Shown here: one piece after another, positions 43,934-56,818 of the stretch
How the letters are laid out: every line of letters starts with the position of its first letter
Numbering within the stretch: the first letter of the stretch is position 1
Assembly: GCA_002633005.1 (NCBI GenBank)
Contig: NMRA01000139.1
Span: 294,624-358,623 of the forward strand
Direction: 5' to 3'
Length of the DNA stretch: 64,000 bases
Source of the DNA: Phoronis australis
Lineage: Eukaryota > Phoronida > Phoronidae
The notes under the pieces: model-generated
The model's input: the letters and a program-made list of their open reading frames with translations, nothing else
Databases searched by the model: none
Told to the model about the DNA's origin: nothing
Position numbers and translations under genes: made by a program

Positions 43934-44560
43934 AGCGCATTAACAACACTTGGGCTAGATTTGATTCTAATATTAAAGACCTTAAAACGAATTTGCAAAA
44001 GAATGGCTATTCCCTAGAATTAGTCAATAGAGTACTGAAAGCAAGACTCCAATGTAACCCTGATGTTGTTCATCCTGTAGACAAAACTAACTACAAGTAC
44101 TTTAAAGTACCCCATGCAGGGTTTTACGCCAAGATTGCTCAACGAAAACTCAACAAATTGGTGAATGATTACTGTGTTAACTTAAGAGTTGTATTAACAT
44201 TCAAGTCTCTAAAACTGTTGAATTTATTTAACTCCAAGGACAAAATTCCTATAGGTCTACAGTTCAGGGTTGTGTACAAATTTATCTGTGCTGGATGTGG
44301 CTCCAGTTATACAGACGAAACTGTTCACCATTTGAAAACCAGGACCAGGGAACATCTAAATTCTGACAGAAGTCCACATGTAAATATTCATCTACAGAGC
44401 TCTGATCATTGTTATTAGCAGTACTCTTTCAATGACTTTGCAATAATAGACCATGCAGAAACATAATAGGAGCTTAAAATTTGTGAGGCTTTACACATCA
44501 GTTGGTGCAAGCCCAATCTCAATAGGCAAGTGGCACACCACAAGTTGTCATTGTTAGTCT
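43934..44560 (+). pseudogene. Penelope-like retroelement, 3' fragment (RT C terminus and GIY-YIG domain)
   Basis: The open part (43934-44415) reads WARFDSNIKDLKTNLQKNGY at its start, the region after the RT of Penelope-like elements (family pattern F..I..LK..L..NGYP). It then has YKFICAGCGSSYTDETVHHL and TRTREHL, the terminal GIY-YIG endonuclease region, where the usual YIG is changed to YTD. A TAG before 43934 and stops from 44416 on (further FAIIDHAET and WCKPNLNRQ fragments) show decay. The RT core is absent. Recognition rests on motif order. Confidence 0.75.
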
Positions 44561-44601
44561 AGTTTATTGTCACTCCCTGTAACTGGCTGTATCTGTGCTT
44601 C

Positions 44602-44988
44602 ATTACTTGTTGCTGGGCCTAACTAGGTGGCCACTACATTCTCTCTTCCGATGATGGTGTTTGAATAAATGACACCAAAACATGTCAAGTCGATTTAAAA
44701 CCATGGTTGTTTTTATTAATACTGAAAGGGCTTTGCGAGCTCAGAAATCACTTTTCACAGGAAGAAGTAACAGATTGTGACCAGTTTTATTAAGGTACAT
44801 GGTCTACCTAAAAATCACATTTTTGACTTAAGTTACAATTGCTTTAAATGAGTCTAAATCTATCTGTGCAGCATTACTTGTTGCTGGGCCTAGCTTGGTG
44901 GCCACTATATTCTCTCTTCTGACGATGGTGTTTGAATAAATGACACTGAAACGTCAAGTTGATTTAAAACCGTGGTTGTTTTTATTAA
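44602..44988 (+). repeat. two direct terminal repeats of the Penelope remnant with hammerhead-like motif
   Basis: Copies 44602-44719 and 44873-44988 share CATTACTTGTTGCTGGGCCT, GGTGGCCACTA, GATGGTGTTTGAATAAATGA, CAAGT-GATTTAAAACC and GTGGTTGTTTTTATTAA. Copy 2 contains CTGACGA (44919-44925), a hairpin GGTGT...ACACT, GAAAC (44948-44952) and GTC, the order of hammerhead core elements. Copy 1 has the better hairpin (TGGTGT/ACACCA) but CCGATGA and AAAAC in place of the core. Hammerheads are known from Penelope-like terminal repeats. Confidence 0.55.
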
Positions 44989-44999
44989 CTTCAGCTCTT

Positions 45000-46760
45000 A
45001 ATAATCTTACTGCATACCTGCCATAAAATAAAGAAAAAAATCACTTATCAGCCATATCATGTCATAAATTGGTGAGATTATATCATAGGCTAATTAACCC
45101 TAACAAACTGGTCTTGAAATAACACCTGTCATGTCTCCCTCTTTTGGAAGATGGTGTAACTAAACTGGTGTGGTGATGACCGGCTTATACATTATTTACA
45201 TATTGACACATTGGGTGATCTGTTAGGGGATTATAGTATCAAAACAGTAGTGTTTTGTGGTGTTGAGTAAGCTGATTTGTAGTTTGCTTTAAAGAGGCTA
45301 TAAATTCGCCTTCCATCACAAAAACAACCAAATTGTTCCAAAAACCAAATCTGAACAGAGGTCCCGGACTTGATCTCCCGGCTAAACACTTGCACCTGAT
45401 ACCGGATTACCCCCCACACATTAGGGTATCCCCCATGGTGTTTTTATTGTTTTATTCCACAACCAGAGAGGGCTCACCTGGTGGCGAATCAAGTCCATGA
45501 GAAATGGACGAAACGGCTTTTCGGTTAGGGATCTCTATAAATTATCGTCATTTAAATGGGGCTCAGGAACAGTCTCAAATTGTTCCTTACTCAAACTGGA
45601 AATGATATCAGGTCTTTGAAAAATGTTGCAGTTCCTTATTGGTTGAGATTACGTTCAACAAGCTGACTCAGGTCACCGTAAGTCACTTTATGAGCACTGA
45701 GCATCACCTCAAGTAATAATGGACTTTCAGTTCTTAGCAAACCTAGAAGTCACTTCTACTGAGTGATGAACAAGTTCAGACCAGAACGTTTTAAGCAGAG
45801 TGTGTGATAAACAAAGAAAACAAACATTCAAGCTCCAACCGGATTATATTGAGCTAAAACATTGTCCCAGCTTCCCATACAAGGCAACAAAAGAGTACTT
45901 GAACTGTGGCACGTACATGAAACCTATTGTGAATTTCAAAACTTTAATGAATGCACATTTATGAAAGAAACATGATACATTCAAGTAGCCTTTGAACTAT
46001 TTTTTAAAAGTGACCCCTGGTGTCAGGGACAAGCAAGCACATTAGTAAAAGACTACTATAGTCCTGCTAACCTTATAATGGCAGCCTTGAAACCTCATCA
46101 AAAACCTCAATGTGTAGACGGTTGGATCTAAATGGGCATACGAAATGAGTATCTACCCACCCCCTGTAGATGCAAGTCAACTTGCAGGGGTGTAATTAAA
46201 ATTAAAGAACAGTTCATAACTGTAGAATGAAAGTTGGACCTGAGAACAGCGAACTTCCAACCCCAGATTTTTTGATAAGCAGCAAGGCCTTTTTTTCCCA
46301 ACTTCCGTTGACGTCATGGTGATAATCCATTACTGCAGTGGAAATTTGCTTGAGGTTTATAAGGGCTAATGCTGGTTTTCTAGGTACAAGGCTACGGACC
46401 TTAGACAAGATTATGCAATGATATGGCACTTTGTCACACTACCTTCCCCCTCCTCCGCCTTCCTGGCTCACTGGTCTATACAACATACCCCTATTCTGAA
46501 ACCCCTTCAAAATTTCAGGACCCGTCTGCAAAACAAAGAACTGATTGTGTTCATTATTGAGAATGAATCAAAAACATTTTTATGTCTGGTTTGCATGCCA
46601 CCTTTTGGCCACATTATCTGACCTTATGAACATACGTCTGAAGATGTCTGCCCAGACCCGTACACAAACCCGAAAAAATTAAGCAAACGAAAAAGTTGGC
46701 ATGTGTGAGCTAGACTCTAAGCCACCTTTGAAGTTGAAAACTCACCTCTGAAAAACCTCA
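45000..46760. other. intergenic, nothing recognised
   Basis: No exon-like frame or clear repeat. Confidence 0.45.
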
Positions 46761-46764
46761 CCAG

Positions 46765-46854
46765 TCTCAACCTAGGAATTGAAAGCAGGATCTCACAAAT
46801 ACTAGCTTGGGAGGGGGGGGGGGGGCACTCTGGCCACTGTGCTATGGAGACCGA
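46765..46854 (-). mobile_element. tRNA-derived SINE-like head
   Basis: The minus strand has GGTCTCCATAGCACAGTGGCC (A-box-like TAGCACAGTGG), a poly-C tract, then GCTTTCAATTCCTAGG in B-box position. Box order and spacing suggest a degraded tRNA-derived element. Confidence 0.4.
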
Positions 46855-47628
46855 GAAAACACCAGGAACACGTAATAGAATGGCTGCTGCATCCAGTTAC
46901 CCACCAGGTGATACATTTATTGTACTACTCCTCCATAAAACTAGAGGTTAAATTTGAATTTAACAAAGCTCTGTTGACTACAAGAAAACAAGCATCCCAC
47001 AACACCACACCGATGTTCAGTACCATATAACACTGTAACACAAACTTCTTCTTTTGGAAAACATACCAACCATATTACAATTTTTAAAAAAATAATTTCT
47101 GCATGAATTTTGAGTCCCAAATTTCAGACACTATCCCAAGCTGAAGACTTTTTACTGTACCTTCTACACACAACTGGCATTCATGTCAAACTCCATCGCA
47201 GTGACTGACAGGACAGTTAAAAAGCAAAGGCCTTTATCAAAACCACCAGTGATAAATATGAGAATCACTCCATATCTCACGATTTGAACAGATGATAACC
47301 TAGATTGACTCTCCCGTGATAACAGGAACTGACAATCGGGCAAAAGTTGAGCACTTGAAAGAAAATTGGCACATGTGGACACCGTAACTGAGGCACAATA
47401 CAATGTCTAAAATTTATTCATGGGTCATGCACTGATTAGCTCCACACATTCAGATAAGCTTGGTGTAGGTGTCCCCTTTAAAAACGGACACATTCTATAT
47501 TGCGTCTTATCGCTTTTTGCAATAAATTGTTGAAAATGGCCTGAAGTCAAAGCATGTTCCACGTGTGTTATCTTTATATCCCCAACAGAAGCAGAATGGA
47601 AAGTGCATGTTAATCCTACATCAGCATA

Positions 47629-47672
47629 CCATTAACATATCATTAACATATCATTAAGATATCATTAACATA
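47629..47672. repeat. 12-bp short tandem repeat
   Basis: About four copies of ATTAACATATCA (one with AAG). Confidence 0.8.
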
Positions 47673-48407
47673 AGGGTTGATGCCATGACTCCTTAAATTG
47701 GTAAGACAAGAAATCAAGGACAGAGAGGAGCGATTCAATCGGATATTCTAACAAATTGGGGTGGGCACTTACCAGCGCGAGGAAATTACAGGTAGGCGCT
47801 GGCTGATAAGAGCCGTTGGCACTAAATTGAAACTTCTCAATAAAACAGGGTGCTCGTGTGAGAGTGGGCGTTAACCTGAATGTTTATGGATTTCAATAGT
47901 GAAGGACTCTTTTTTGACCAATTCAGTTGGGTATGTCTCTAAAGAAACAGGTGTGCGTGGATGACGTATCACTGTTCATACTAAAAAATCTAAATAAATT
48001 GTCTTCATGTCTGAAGCAGATAATACCATTATTATAAAGCAATACAATGCAAACAAATTCACAAAGAACTGCGAGCTGGCAAGTGGTCATAACCAGTTAG
48101 AAATATAAGGTTACCTGCGACGGCACAAATTAAGAGTAGCATGTAAATTCCTAAATAGTTTATGAACAACTTTTGTAGTGAAAATTATCAGTTGTATAAC
48201 ATCGGCCCACAACCAGTCAGTAGGGAGATGTTAAGAGCTGGTGAATAACATTGCATAATGTATATTACATATGTTCCCATGAGGAATGTCGAATTATTTA
48301 CGGATAAAATATTAAATGAGTTTGCATAGGAAATGTTCATGAATCATTGCTATGCAATTCTTATACTTCAACTCATCGAACTTATTGTTTTTTCACACCA
48401 ACGCGAT

Positions 48408-48517
48408 GGTAATGGTCTGATGTAAAGTGCCAGAATTTTGAGAACCAATTTTCTCCACTGAATAATAGGCATCAAACTAGTTCTCAAAATAAGGGCACGT
48501 TATATCAGACTATTGCC
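48408..48517. mobile_element. hairpin MITE, copy 2
   Basis: GGTAATGGTCTGAT at the left mirrors ATCAGACTATTGCC at the right; inner TTTTGAGAACCAATTTTCTC, CCACTGAATAATAGG and AGTTCTCAAAATAAGGGCAC match the copy at 2351. GCGAT occurs at 48403-48407 and 48521-48525, a possible target duplication. Confidence 0.7.
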
Positions 48518-48529
48518 AAAGCGATTATA

Positions 48530-50000
48530 ACCTTAAAAAATGATTTAAAGGTCACAACTGAACAATTTAAAACCACTTTTAAAAATTTGTAACAGTACTG
48601 CGGTTAACCCTCTATGGGGATGGTTTAGCAAGAGGTCATAACCATTCTAACATGGTATGAACAAAGAAGTTGCAATTGTTATTACTCACTAGGTGGAGCA
48701 GCTGTCAAATCTTGTTGCCTACCAAGACACTAAATGAGATGAATAGCGAATGTGCAAATCTCAATGCGTATGCCCCACACCAGTTCCTCTCTATTGCATT
48801 CTGGGATAGTTTGTATACCTAGCAGCAGCGTGACAGTTTCTTTTCAGAAGAGATTATTATATTTAGCTGCCGTTTTCAATTATTAAGACTAGAAAAAATA
48901 TGTTACAAATTCTCAGTATCTTATTAAAAATATAATTTTAAAAATTTGTACCTGGACCCTGTCTCCAATCTCCGTACTCAGACTCGAATCTTACTCAGAC
49001 TCACACTTCATACTCACCGCACTTCATTACCGCCAATTTTTAAAGTCCTTACTACAATTCCTGGCAACTGGCGAATGCTAACCCATGTCAAGGAATTATT
49101 ACAAGGGTCAAAAACAGCTGTGGGGTGGGGATTGCCGTGACTGAAGTGCGTGTACGGTTTCCTAAGGAAAGTTACTGAAAACAATTTGCTTCCCTGTCAG
49201 ATTTCACATACTAGTGTAGTCATCGATAATTCCTCAATCTCCGAATGATATTCCAGATTTTTTTGCCGATTTATGAGTAGACGTCTCATCCCATTCACTG
49301 ATGAACTCTGAATGTCTGCCTATAGTGTACTACATGTAGTGTTTTTAACTCACGCGCCAAATGTCAGCTAACTTGATACATCCAGGTAAAATGCAAAGAT
49401 ACAATATCAAAGTTTTGACATCAGCATAGGCCTACACGGCAATGGGTTCTACGCAAGAGAGAACATGGGTTGACCAGTAACCAAACAACTGCGGCCCAAA
49501 TGTCGACTCGGAGTTTCGGACTGACGTGGATAACCGGTCTACTACAAAAGAACACCACTGCTGGCAATTAAGGTAGTAACTTTTGAAATTCGACCTCCCG
49601 TCAAAGAAAATGTGCAATTCGAACTCTCCCTTAAAAATGTTGGTTGCAGGCCTGCGATATGGTACCCGACTCCCGTACCGGGTCACCGGCCCACCACTGC
49701 ATTAATCGTTGGTGTGGCCATGCCAATTTTAGAAGATTAGTGTAAATGAGTCAAGTGTAGGCCAGGGAGAGTGACCCCTGACTAAATCAGACACTGAGAT
49801 TTTGACTGCTCCGCTACGGCCGACTGACTTTCTTTGATATGCTGTTTCAAATTTCTTGAGACATTTTCCGGCAGGAGATAAGAAACTCAAGAAGTAAAGC
49901 TTAATAATTGGCAAACGTATCCAAGAAATGGTAGGAGAATATTGTATTGAACAGTTACGGTACAGAACACTCAGCATTCCACGTTATACTCCTGTAATTG
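48530..50000. other. intergenic with one TIR-repeat fragment
   Basis: 48950-49020 holds GTCTCCAATCTCCGTACTCA, an end fragment of the ACTCGAGTAC-rich family described at 49995 and 55769. Nothing else is recognised. Confidence 0.5.
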
Positions 50001-50282
50001 TAGCGAGAGCTGACGATAACATAGTTGCTAGGGTAGACGATGCGAATATAGGGAGTGCTGAATCGTGCGACTTTTCGAGATTTTGCATTTCACGTTATAA
50101 CTGAAGAGTTCCATAGCAACTCGAGTACGATTCTCAGATTTGAGTACGCGTTTGGTGTCCACTCGAAATGGGACATTAAATACGCTTTTTCGAGTAGGCC
50201 TACGACTCCAGTGAGCACAATTTTGAGTATCAAATCTCGAATATGAGTATGAGCCTGACGGAGATTGCAGACCGGGCCCCGG
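49995..50282 (-). mobile_element. ACTCGAGTAC-rich dispersed element, copy 1
   Basis: On the minus strand it starts GGGGCCCGGTCTGCAATCTC and continues with many TACTCGA/GAGTAC motifs, GAGTTGCTATGGAACTCTTC, and GTGAAATGCAAAATCTCG. This matches 55769-55980 on the plus strand over its whole length. Confidence 0.65.
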
Positions 50283-50799
50283 AGTCACAGTCGACAGAGC
50301 TTGGGTGCGGCAACGTTGACTTTATTCATTTCCAAAACATTTCTATAATAAAATACAGTTGCATGCTTCCTGCACTAGTTATTCGTTTAATATTAACTTT
50401 TGGATCAGAAATCAATTCAAATAAAATAACTTTATTGACCGCTTCTGTGCTAAACATTGGTAACACTGTAACACTGTACACAATCGGTTGTCAAGCGATA
50501 GAGGCATACATTTCCCATAATGGAACTGCGGCGGCAAATTCAAGATGGCAGATTTGCACATTCGCTTTGGAAAGTGATAGCAGTGGCGATTGGCAAATAA
50601 AACCAGTTCAAGGATTACAACAGTTTTAACAGTTGGTGTGAATGGTAAACTGGTAATTTGATTGCATATAAGTTACAACAATAGAAAGTGTTAAAACCAG
50701 GTTATGTAAGTTGGCATGAACAAAGTTTAACTTGGTGTGAACAAAGCTTAAGAGCAAGTACGTTCTACTTTGTTTATGTAGGACAAGTCTCCATATTTA

Positions 50800-51030
50800 A
50801 CCAAATGCCTACAAAACTATAAATTTTTAACTGGGTAAAAGTAATACATTTTCTGAAAGCAGAAATCCTATAGACTTTGATTTTTGATTTTTTACCAATC
50901 TGCCATTCATTGGGTCACGTGACCATGCAAAGAAGAAAGGTACATTGATAGCAAAATAATATATGCATAACATCATCAAATTTCAAGATATAAAATCAAA
51001 GGAAGGTCTCAAAAACGCTGAACATTACAG
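50800..51030. repeat. old dispersed repeat, copy 2 (uninterrupted)
   Basis: Matches 16680-17095 without the inserted MITE pair: AGACTTTGATTTTTGATTTT, CACGTGACCATG, GAAAGGTACATTGATAGC, CTCAAAAACGCTG. Confidence 0.55.
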
Positions 51031-51583
51031 TTTTCTTAAATATCATTTTGTTATCTTAAGGTTCTGTAGAACAATAGACAAATGTTCAAATTTGAGTAAC
51101 TTTGTAACGTCATCTCAAAAATAGCCAACTGGATTCAGTATGTTTTACACACTGTTGTCCAAAACACTGTTAGCAATTGGTTCCACTTTTGCCCAAGATG
51201 CTACGACAAATAGGACATTACGATTTCCCATAAAAAACTCAAAAGTTGCATAAAACGAAAAAAGAAATATGTTGTGATCATATTATTCCTTTCCTCTGTC
51301 AAAAAATTATTTGATCAATATACGGTACTAGACAAGGCCATCGTACTGGTTTGAGATCTTCCGCCGCATATGCAATTCCTCCGTCATTCAGTCAGCATTC
51401 AGAAGGTCTACAGTTATGATGTGCATCAACAACTGGAATTCTCTTCAAGTATCCGTTAAGGAAAGCAACTACTTACAGTATAAAAACAATTTCAGAACTG
51501 TTTTTCATAATTTTGACAATTCAATAGCCCTGACACAATTCTTGCTTCCCCGCACAAACGAAACAGCATAGTACCGATCGAGA

Positions 51584-51754
51584 TGCAGTCTTTTCCTCAA
51601 CCCTGACAAGTTTAGGCACAACTTTAGTAATGTCTCTCCAAACTGTAAATGTGGTGACCATCAACATTATCCTCATGTCTTCTTCAACTGTGTTCTCAGG
51701 ATACACTTTGCGGAGATTCTTCACTTTTTTCACCGAGAAATTTTACTGAGTTAA
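51584..51754 (+). pseudogene. possible C-terminal fragment of a non-LTR retrotransposon
   Basis: One frame reads LNPDKFRHNFSNVSPNCKCG followed by DHQHYPHVFFNC, resembling the C-x-C-G...H....C knuckle that ends many LINE reverse-transcriptase ORFs. No RT motifs are found upstream. Short and uncertain. Confidence 0.3.
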
Positions 51755-53821
51755 AGTTTGTTGATGCCTGACTAAATAGACAGCCTAGTTAAGGTCTTTA
51801 TCGTGATTGGACAAACCTTTTTAGGTTAAAACCATGTGATGTCGGACTCCCTATAACTAACACTCTGAGGGTGACTCACTGGATACTATGGGGAAAATTC
51901 AAACAGAATACGAAACTGCTGTGGAGTCATGCCAAATTTATACAAAGGAAACAAAAATTAGTAGCTTATGAAACTGATCATGTCTCTCATATAGAAAGCT
52001 AGACAGCCCAACAATTGCTTGATTTACAGCCCAGCACTCCCTTTTAATGCAAAGATCAAACGTCATTGTCTCTTGGTTTTGTTTTAAAAGCTACAAATCC
52101 TGGTTTATCTTACGGTCACATTTCAGTAGAATTACTAAACAATATTTACTGTAAAATTCCAGAGATTTTCTATAATTATATGCAAGATTAGTAGTGTCGC
52201 AACTGAGCCTGTACCTGTCATTCGCATTCTTTATGCAAAGCAAACACAATGACATGTTTGAAAATACACACCATAACACATGACTATTACTTTAGCCATA
52301 ATCCAGCACAAATCATTTCAAAACAACTTTTAATGCTTGTGACCAACAAATTGGCATCAAAGCCAATATAACTCTAAACCCTTTAAAACGCATAACAGAG
52401 AATGTATTAGAAGTTCAAGAGTTCAAAATGGTAAATGGGGTTTTCCTGGAATTCACCAGATCATCCACAATAGAAATAGGACAGTACGCGACAGGAATCT
52501 CTAGTCCTGAGGTTGGCAAAATAGGCTCGTTTCAGAAATGTCAGACTGATTTTAGGAATCGTGTCAGAAAACATTGCATCCACAGATACTGCTCAAGATT
52601 TATGCTAAAATGTCACCAATTTTGGACCAAAATTGCCTTTTTTATTTTTCAAGCGTTTCTAAAATTGTTGTGCACAGATCACATTTAATCAAAACATTAA
52701 CTGATGGTAGCTATGACACGTAACTTGAACATAGAAAAGTATTAGTTTAGGGCGACACATCTTTCATGGAAAAAAGTGATAAGTTGTAGTTTCACTAGTG
52801 GTCCACATTGTGTCCTAAATCTTACTGTAACTTTCTGCCACTGGAGTTGCAGCTCACAGCACAACAGCAGAACTTTGGAAGGCCGAATACAGTTAACGAA
52901 GTCTAGAAAAACTTGAAATTGGCAAGGCACCAACAACATAACATGAAAATGAGACTAGAAAACTGCTCGATGGATGTTGCAATATTGTGGGTAAACACGA
53001 CAAGATTCAAGTGTCGCAATGTAATCAACGATCATCTTATTGGCTACCTATCAAAACTAATTTAGGATAAACTCAGGTGCCTTCCTAGCATAACTATAAC
53101 AACTGATATGAAGCAATTCAATTTGGAAGGGTTAGTCAACCCTGTGAAAGTACTATTAACTTAGTCGCTTTCCTGGACAATACTAACATCTGCCTCATGA
53201 CTGGACAGCTTTGACAAATTTTGTGTTCAGCCAAGAAAAAAACGTTCCAAAGTTTTCCATTTGGAATGACTTACATCCCCATGCTCATCATATTCATAAG
53301 GGTACCAGCAAGCAGAAAAGGTATCAGAATACTTGGTTTGGACGAGTTCCCCATTCTGAGTCGCTCATATCAGTAGGAGCTAGACAATTTCTTGTCTCTT
53401 GTATTCTTAGAAACCAAATACACAGCCACCAGGGCTAGACAATTTTGTTGGAATGAACTTGGCTAATTGATGAATGACAAGATTACTACATTACAACACT
53501 GCAAAAATGCCACTTTGAATGAGGTTCAAATATTACAGAGGTATAGTTTGAGTCAATCAAAGTTCAATTTCTTTTCACGTGATCTTAAAGATAAGACAAG
53601 AATCCATGACACAATCTATTGGAAACTACAAGAACAGGCCATTTTGGGGTAAAATATCGGCCCCATTCCCCTCTCAAAAATATTGCAAAATCACAGGTAA
53701 TTCCCCTCACGAGGCCTAAAAATTACCCTCAAGTAATTCAAACTTTCCCCTCAAGGTTCGAATCACTTCTAACTCACAGGTAATAATTTGAAAGAACACA
53801 AAATGTTACGGTAGTTTTGGC

Positions 53822-54290
53822 TACTTGAAGCAGAGCCTATACAACAGGGCAGAGGTGCTAGTGATGGCGATTGGGAAATCGGTAGAATTTCGCCCTCACT
53901 CAAGAAAATCCCCTATCAGGAGACAAGGCACCTTTCCCCTCGGACGCACGAGGGTCCTTCAGGTAGACACACCGGAGATGCGAAGAGAAACAACTGAGCA
54001 AAAGTCCCGGAAAGGAATTACCTGAAACACCAACAAGGCAAATGCTGCATATTCCACTGCAAGAGACTATAACTGCAGACTTTCTTAGTTCCAACATCCA
54101 CCTGGCACTCCTCAAACTATTACTGGCCATGGGTTTTTCCATGATGCTGAAAATTCCTTCACTGGCTACTAATCAAATAACACAGTGGTGTGACAGGCAA
54201 CAGGGAGACCAAGTCATCAGTGGCAGAATGTGGTCTATTGTCAATGCTGTGCAAGGTCATGTTAGCAGTCCTTTGTATGAAAGCTATTGA
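53822..54290 (+). pseudogene. open frames with coding-like composition, unrecognised
   Basis: Two overlapping frames look coding: one to 54025 (FRPHSRKSPIRRQGTFPLGR) and another to 54290 (RQMLHIPLQETITADFLSS, then ITQWCDRQQGDQVISGRMW). A CAG|GTAGAC donor and a GGTAG acceptor-like site lie near 53960, but no consistent gene model emerges. It may be a decayed transposon gene. Confidence 0.25.
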
Positions 54291-55033
54291 TCCTGCAACA
54301 CAGGTAGAAGACCTCATTGATGGGGATCAATAGACATGCAGGAAAAAGGGATAAAATAAACATAAGACCACAGTGAACACCTTTGTATCTGCCTGTGGGT
54401 TCAAGAAAAATAACATGTTGCCTATAGCTGCTGTTTATTCAAGTAGCGTGAATTGTTGTATGGTATTGACTACCCACCACATTCAATGATTTTTCAAAAG
54501 GTTTGCCTTTGGTTCACTGCTGACTGGTTAAACACAAAGGCAAATAATGTTAGAATTAATGTCAACACTGAATGAAAAAAATTAAGTGAATGGAAAATAC
54601 CACATACTTGCCAGTTTCTGGTTGCTTGGATAGATGAACCGGTTTTATGATGCGGTACTCAATAAAATGCAGGTCACTTGTACCATAAAAAGGAGAAATT
54701 TAAAACATAACAAGACTTTGTGACTTGGATTTCCAAGCACTACTGACTTGTATTTAGCTAATCCCATCATTTTTTCTTGCATACGGTAATCTCTCTAGAT
54801 TACATCCACTCTTAACTTTACGACCACCAAAAATAAATTATTTGCCATTTTCAATTATTTCCTCCCTAGAAAGTACGACCAGTGAAAACTGGCACTCCGA
54901 GCCCTTTCTATAAATATGAACGCTAGACAACTCATGGAGGATAAAATGTCTTCCCTTATGAACACTTGTGGCAGTAGTGTCCTTAGTTGAAATGTATTTT
55001 TGGCAATCTCAACGCCGTGTAAAATTTGCAATA

Positions 55034-55085
55034 CCGTATTCGCCGTAACAACCGCCCATGCCCCTATAAGCGCCCCCCCACACGT
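55034..55085 (+). repeat. truncated end of the 470-bp dispersed repeat
   Basis: CCGTATTCGCCGTAACAACC and ATAAGCGCCCCCCC match the ends at 57284 and 62882. Confidence 0.55.
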
Positions 55086-55768
55086 TTTCAGACTTTGCTG
55101 AAATAAGCGCACAGTCCATGAACGTGTACATGCGAACAATGACGTACCTACAGTCCTAAAACTCGGCTACAGTAACGTCTTCAATTTATCAAAACATTTT
55201 TGCACGGGTCTTCTAGACCACCAGCGCCACTGCTACGGTAGCCGTGACTTTACACTTCAAAGTAGCGCAGCGCTTCAAAAAGAACGCAACAGCGTTGCTA
55301 CGCTCTCGCGACGACCGTGTCCCACTATGGCCTGACCTTTCAGTAGACACACCAACTGTATCATGAATAAAAATAACTTGGTGTTAAATGCACGTGGCCA
55401 GGAAGCGCGCGCTACATACATGAACCTGTCATCAAAGACATTAGTTGGGAACTATCCATTCATGAAACGGATAGCATAGCATCGATAAGAAATGAATATT
55501 GGCACTAATTTCCGACAATTTCTAATACTATAAAACATGTTTGCGTTATTTTTGAGATGGATTGTTTGATTAACCATAATTTGTGTTTTTAAGCCGAATA
55601 TCCGATAAAATGACAACTAACAGTGAATGCTTACACACCCTTACACCGAAAATAACGGTCAGATAGTTACGTACGCATCCAGCTACACGGCGACTTATAC
55701 GGGCCTTACCGAGACAAATGTCGAAAGTTTTTAGCACGAGACCGGAAAGTGCTGAATGAAACACGCTC

Positions 55769-56624
55769 TGGGCCCGGTCTCCAATCTCCGTACTCAGACT
55801 CATACTCATACTCGAGATTTCATACTCAAAATCGTGCTCACTGGAGTCGTACTCAAAAAAGCGTATCTAATGTCGGATTTCGAGTAGACTCCAAACGTAC
55901 TCAAATCTGACACTCATACTCGAGTTGCTATGGAACTCTTTATGATGTGAAATGCAAAATCACGCAAAGCCGCGCTGATTCATCGCTNNNNNNNNNNNNN
56001 NNNNNNNNNNNNNNNNNNNNNNNNNNNNNNNNNNNNNNNNNNNNNNNNNNNNNNNNNNNNNNNNNNNNNNNNNNNNNNNNNNNNNNNNNNNNNNNNNNNN
56101 NNNNNNNNNNNNNNNNNNNNNNNNNNNNNNNNNNNNNNNGCCTGTTGCCAGGAATTGTAGAAGTAGAATGGCTGCCGTAACATACAGTGATACGGCGGGT
56201 TAATAAGGTGAAGAATAAGAAGATTTAAGATGAAAACTATTATCTCTGAACTGAAATTGAAGTGCTGAGATACGGTAAGAGGACTTATTTTTTTAGATTT
56301 GCTGTGTTTCTTGGTTCCCTTTCGATATTTTGTTCTCTGGCTCGTATTTATTTTCGAGTACGATTTCAAGCACACTGCCATACCAAACTTGAAATTTAGA
56401 GCATATACTCGGAAATTTTACTCAAAATCGTACTCGAAATATGGATGAAATACACTTCGCTTCGAGTATACTCGAAAATTGAGTACGTGCTCGAAATTTC
56501 GAGTACAGATTTTTCGAGTATGACATTGAATACACCAAAGCTGAGTCTGTACTCGAGTTGAGTATGAAGTGTGAGTTTGAGCATGATTCGAGTCTGAGTA
56601 CGGAGATTGGAGACCGGGCCCTGG
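55769..56624. mobile_element. TIR element of the ACTCGAGTAC family, spanning an assembly gap
   Basis: The ends are inverted: GGGCCCGGTCTCCAATCTCC at the left and GGAGATTGGAGACCGGGCCC at the right, each continuing into GTACTCAGACTC. Both arms are dense in TACTCGA and GAGTAC motifs. The unresolved gap lies between them; such inverted, motif-rich arms are hard to assemble. Confidence 0.7.
55988..56139. other. assembly gap (152 N)
   Basis: Run of 152 N inside the TIR element. Open frames crossing it are meaningless. Confidence 1.
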
Positions 56625-56818
56625 TTTAGGCCTTGTGCAAATTTCTTTAGACACATCTAGCTAGTCAGATTGCGTGGCTGTGGCCAAATGACGGTCTCTG
56701 CTTTGGCAAATGAACTCTGGTGACACGCACGCGCTCGCTTACTCGCAGACCTTCAAAACAAACGTCACGTGAAAACAACACGTGTGTTTTCTTCCAGACA
56801 TTTTTCTCGCCGTGTTGC

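Larger units (their letters stand above)
51030..55030. other. intergenic, little recognised
   Basis: Apart from the LINE-like fragment and the frames at 53.8-54.3 kb, only weak frames without splice support were seen, including a minus-strand stretch near 53.2-53.35 kb. Confidence 0.4.

Noticed and set aside
53200-53350. Minus-strand stretch reading WYPYEYDEHGDVSHSKW
   Set aside because: Flanking frames are broken and no family was recognised; too short to call.
55947-56381. Open frames crossing the N gap
   Set aside because: Mostly undefined residues; cannot be evaluated.
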